Shown: piece by piece, positions 61,705 through 64,000 of the stretch
Position numbering within the stretch: position 1 is the first letter of the stretch
How the letters are laid out: each line of letters starts with the position of its first letter
NCBI GenBank assembly: GCA_020205615.1
Contig: CM035167.1
Coordinates: forward strand, 133,327,483 to 133,391,482
DNA: 64,000 nucleotides
From: Panax quinquefolius
Lineage: Eukaryota > Streptophyta > Magnoliopsida > Apiales > Araliaceae
Reading direction: 5' to 3'
Program-made: the position numbers and the translations under genes
Notes under the pieces: generated by a model
Told to the model about the DNA's origin: nothing
What the model saw: the letters and a program-made list of their open reading frames with translations, nothing else
Database searches by the model: none

Positions 61705-64000
61705 CCGCGACGCCCCCAAAATAGGTATACATCACCCATTCTCGAGTTGTCAATACATGGTACGTAAACAACTACAACTTTATTATTACAACAAGAAACT
61801 GTGAGTTTAAATACAAATATTATCTTCTAGATAATATTTATACTCAAATAAATCCTCATCACATTTATTGATACATTATTTTACAAAATGGTGAGGACTA
61901 CTAAACAATCCTTTCTAAAACCTTCATTCCATACCCCACTCGCATCACTCGCTATTCTCTCGCTTTACGAGAAGAATGGAACAAAAGGAAAAGGGTGAGC
62001 TTAACTAGCTCAAGAAAAGAATATTATGACTAAGATAATATACAACAAATTATCGTTAGTCTTCAACAGGAAAAAATTTAATAGAATACAATAGACAACA
62101 AGTTTCGGATCAATATTCGCAATGAAATAATAATTCATGTAAGAGTTACGTAGAGAATGAAATCTACTATAATCTATGAATTTAATAAATTCATCATCAA
62201 TATTTTATCCTCAGAACATCAATCAATATTCATCTCAAATCAAATATTCATCTTTGCACTACAGCCAAAGATATTCATCAATCTATTCATGTTCATCTCA
62301 ACACTGCTCATCTTTGCACTAAAGGCCAAAGATATTCATCACTCGGTCATGTTCATTTAAACACTGCTCATCTTTTGCACTACAGTGCCAAAGATATTAT
62401 TCAGAAATCATTCATCTTTTGCACTACAAAGCCAAAGATATTCAATAATATCATCATTTAAGACCGAGGATGATGAAAAATATTTTTAAAGAACGAATCC
62501 AAAGGAAACAAAATGACAAGGATTAAGGATTAAGGATTCGTACTTTGTTTTATCCATGTCCAACAATACCTCAAAAATAATCATAGTGGTGTAAAATTCA
62601 AGAATGATCAAAACATGGATACAATCAGAGCTAGTATCCGTAATAGATATTTTGACGAAAAAGAAGAAATTTTATTTTTCTATGAATAGTCCGAGATATC
62701 GTGAATAAAGTCAGATATCGTGAATAGTAACTCCAGACACCAAAAGATAGAAATTCCACAAAAAAACATCTTCACGCTTACTTAATAAGTACTCGTGAAT
62801 AAGAATCGTGAATAGTAACTCATGAATAAGAACTCGTGAATAAGTAACTCATGAATAAGAACCCCGACATGAAAAAGTTCCAAATTTGATAAAAAGTTCC
62901 AACCAATATTTCAAAGATAATGATATCAAGAAATAATATCATTACTTAAAAAATAATATCCCTTACCTCAAAGAATCAAGATTTCTAAGGAAAGGCTCAA
63001 GTGATGTTTGAATGAAACTTGTAATCGAATAAAGAACTCTCAAAGTATCTAAATACTCACAAAATACGCTCAATAATATAGAGAGAAAGAGAAAAACTTT
63101 GTTTCGTGTGATTTTCAATTCTAACTTAGCCTCTATTTATAGAAAAATGTTAGCCACAACAAGGCATTTCTTGACTGCCACCGATGGCTTTACCTCGCAC
63201 TATTGCCACCCACCACATTTGAAATAAAATTCAGCACATTTCTTCACCAACCACAAGTGGGGCCCACTCAATTCTAGAATTTTCCACCAAAATCAATTAT
63301 AACCCTAATTTCCTAATCGACACCTCTTAAAATTCATAACAAATCATTCGTACATTTTAATTCGTTCAAAATTTGTGGACATATACTCAACTTATGTATG
63401 TATAACATACCCAAAAATTACCACAATCCAACTCGGATTAAAAATTATAACCCCGCAATATATCTCAAAACCCCGATTTAATTTTTTTAATACCTCCAAC
63501 TGATAAAATAATCGATAAAACACCTCAACAATAATTTCTTCATTTATAACCACATAAATAAATCCATCATTTATATCCACATAAAATAAATATTTTTTAT
63601 CATATGAATCAATAATTAATTATTCACAAATAATATTACGTAATCACAATTATGACAACCAGTAGTTCTCAGAAAGAGGGGCTTTCCATAAGGATTTCTC
63701 CTTATCGCGCCGCAATTAGGTGACCAAACCTCTCTCGATGTAACTTTCTAGACATTGCCAATAATGCTATCTAATAATATTATTCAAATAATATGAATTA
63801 TTGATCCGATAATGGAGATAATGCAAAAGGACAATTATCGAACAACAATAATATAAAATATCAACGCAAAGAATTATCGAATCAATAAAATAAAATATTG
63901 AATAAAGAATTCATGTGAAAATTATTGAGTAGTGCCTTCTCACGTAAGGATCAATAATTCAACAATACTGCGGTAATACCGCAGCTACTTCGTTTGCACC
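61705..64000 (-). repeat. 5' LTR of the family-C element, cut by the window edge
   Basis: Collinear with 54296-56550: hairpin units 62245-62440, 14-bp array about 62785-62870, donor-like GAG|GTAAGG (GT at 62965-62966) and TATA at about 63140. The first 400 bp or so of the LTR lie beyond 64000. Confidence 0.87.

Larger units (their letters stand above)
54296..64000 (-). mobile_element. Family-C Ty3/gypsy element with chromodomain; runs off the right edge
   Basis: A minus-strand element with its 3' LTR at 54296-56955, polypurine tract at 56956-56968, pol and gag remains at 56970-61530, primer site at 61681-61704 and 5' LTR from 61705 to beyond the window. The two LTRs are collinear and similar. 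Domain order gag, protease, RT, RNase H, integrase, chromodomain makes it a Ty3/gypsy chromovirus. The interior ends match the short family-B interior. It lies inside a family-B LTR. The TSD cannot be checked because the far end is outside. Confidence 0.9.

Noticed and set aside
1..64000. A novel defence, biosynthetic or other gene system
   Set aside because: Only one host gene is present, and the other coding text is Gag-Pol. The unusual signals are in retrotransposon structure, reported above.

Overview
This is plant nuclear DNA, almost certainly from a flowering plant and probably a eudicot. It is AT-rich and has one intron-containing plant gene sitting in nested Ty3/gypsy LTR retrotransposons. 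The gene (about 42.8-48.3 kb, + strand) is a telomere-repeat-binding protein of the TRP1/NgTRF1 family. Nine coding exons join in one unbroken frame of 679 residues, with an N-terminal conserved block, a ubiquitin-like fold and a C-terminal Myb/telobox domain. No other intact host gene, tRNA, rRNA or CRISPR array was found.

Left nest (3.3-35.9 kb). Target-site duplications (TSDs) read directly from the sequence give the insertion order. The oldest layer is a small hAT-like element (3342-35851, near-matching 8-bp TSD). It was split by a family-A solo LTR (3547-7392, TSD TATAC) and by a second family-A element (7555-35381, TSD ATTGG) whose two LTRs are fused with no interior. That second element was in turn hit by a 12.6-kb Tekay/Del-like chromovirus (8991-21551, TSD TGCGA), a 1.3-kb solo LTR (22690-24010, TSD TTGTT) and a family-B element (25110-34094) with two 4.3-kb LTRs around only about 325 bp of interior. 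The chromovirus itself carries an inverted family-A LTR (13694-16620), and the gag 3' part, protease and most of RT are gone beside it.

Middle and right. A truncated family-A element with decayed gag-pol (36813-42476) ends about 0.3 kb before the TATA box of the TRP gene. After the gene come about 1.6 kb of MITEs and microsatellites, then a minus-strand stack open at the right edge: a family-A LTR (49922-52139) interrupted by a family-B LTR (52140-54295), interrupted by a family-C element with gag, protease, RT/RNase H, integrase and chromodomain remains (54296 to beyond 64000). The left edge (1-796) is another B/C-type LTR fragment.

Families A, B and C look like branches of one lineage. They share LTR termini, a tRNA-iMet-type primer site, 19-bp-spaced GAATATTC boxes upstream of the TATA box, a splice-donor-like AG|GTAAGG or AG|GTAGGG 120-180 bp after it, and tandem arrays of ATCTTTG...CAAAGAT hairpins. 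Family B looks like a non-autonomous partner that a C-like element could mobilise. In the chromovirus, strong splice-acceptor-like sites lie directly before the ATGs of both an extra coiled-coil ORF and gag, suggesting a spliced leader.

Caution: copies that are otherwise nearly identical differ mainly in short GC-containing words, often with indels, while AT tracts match. Many frameshifts in the transposon ORFs may therefore be consensus errors at modified bases rather than true decay. The TRP exons show no such damage.
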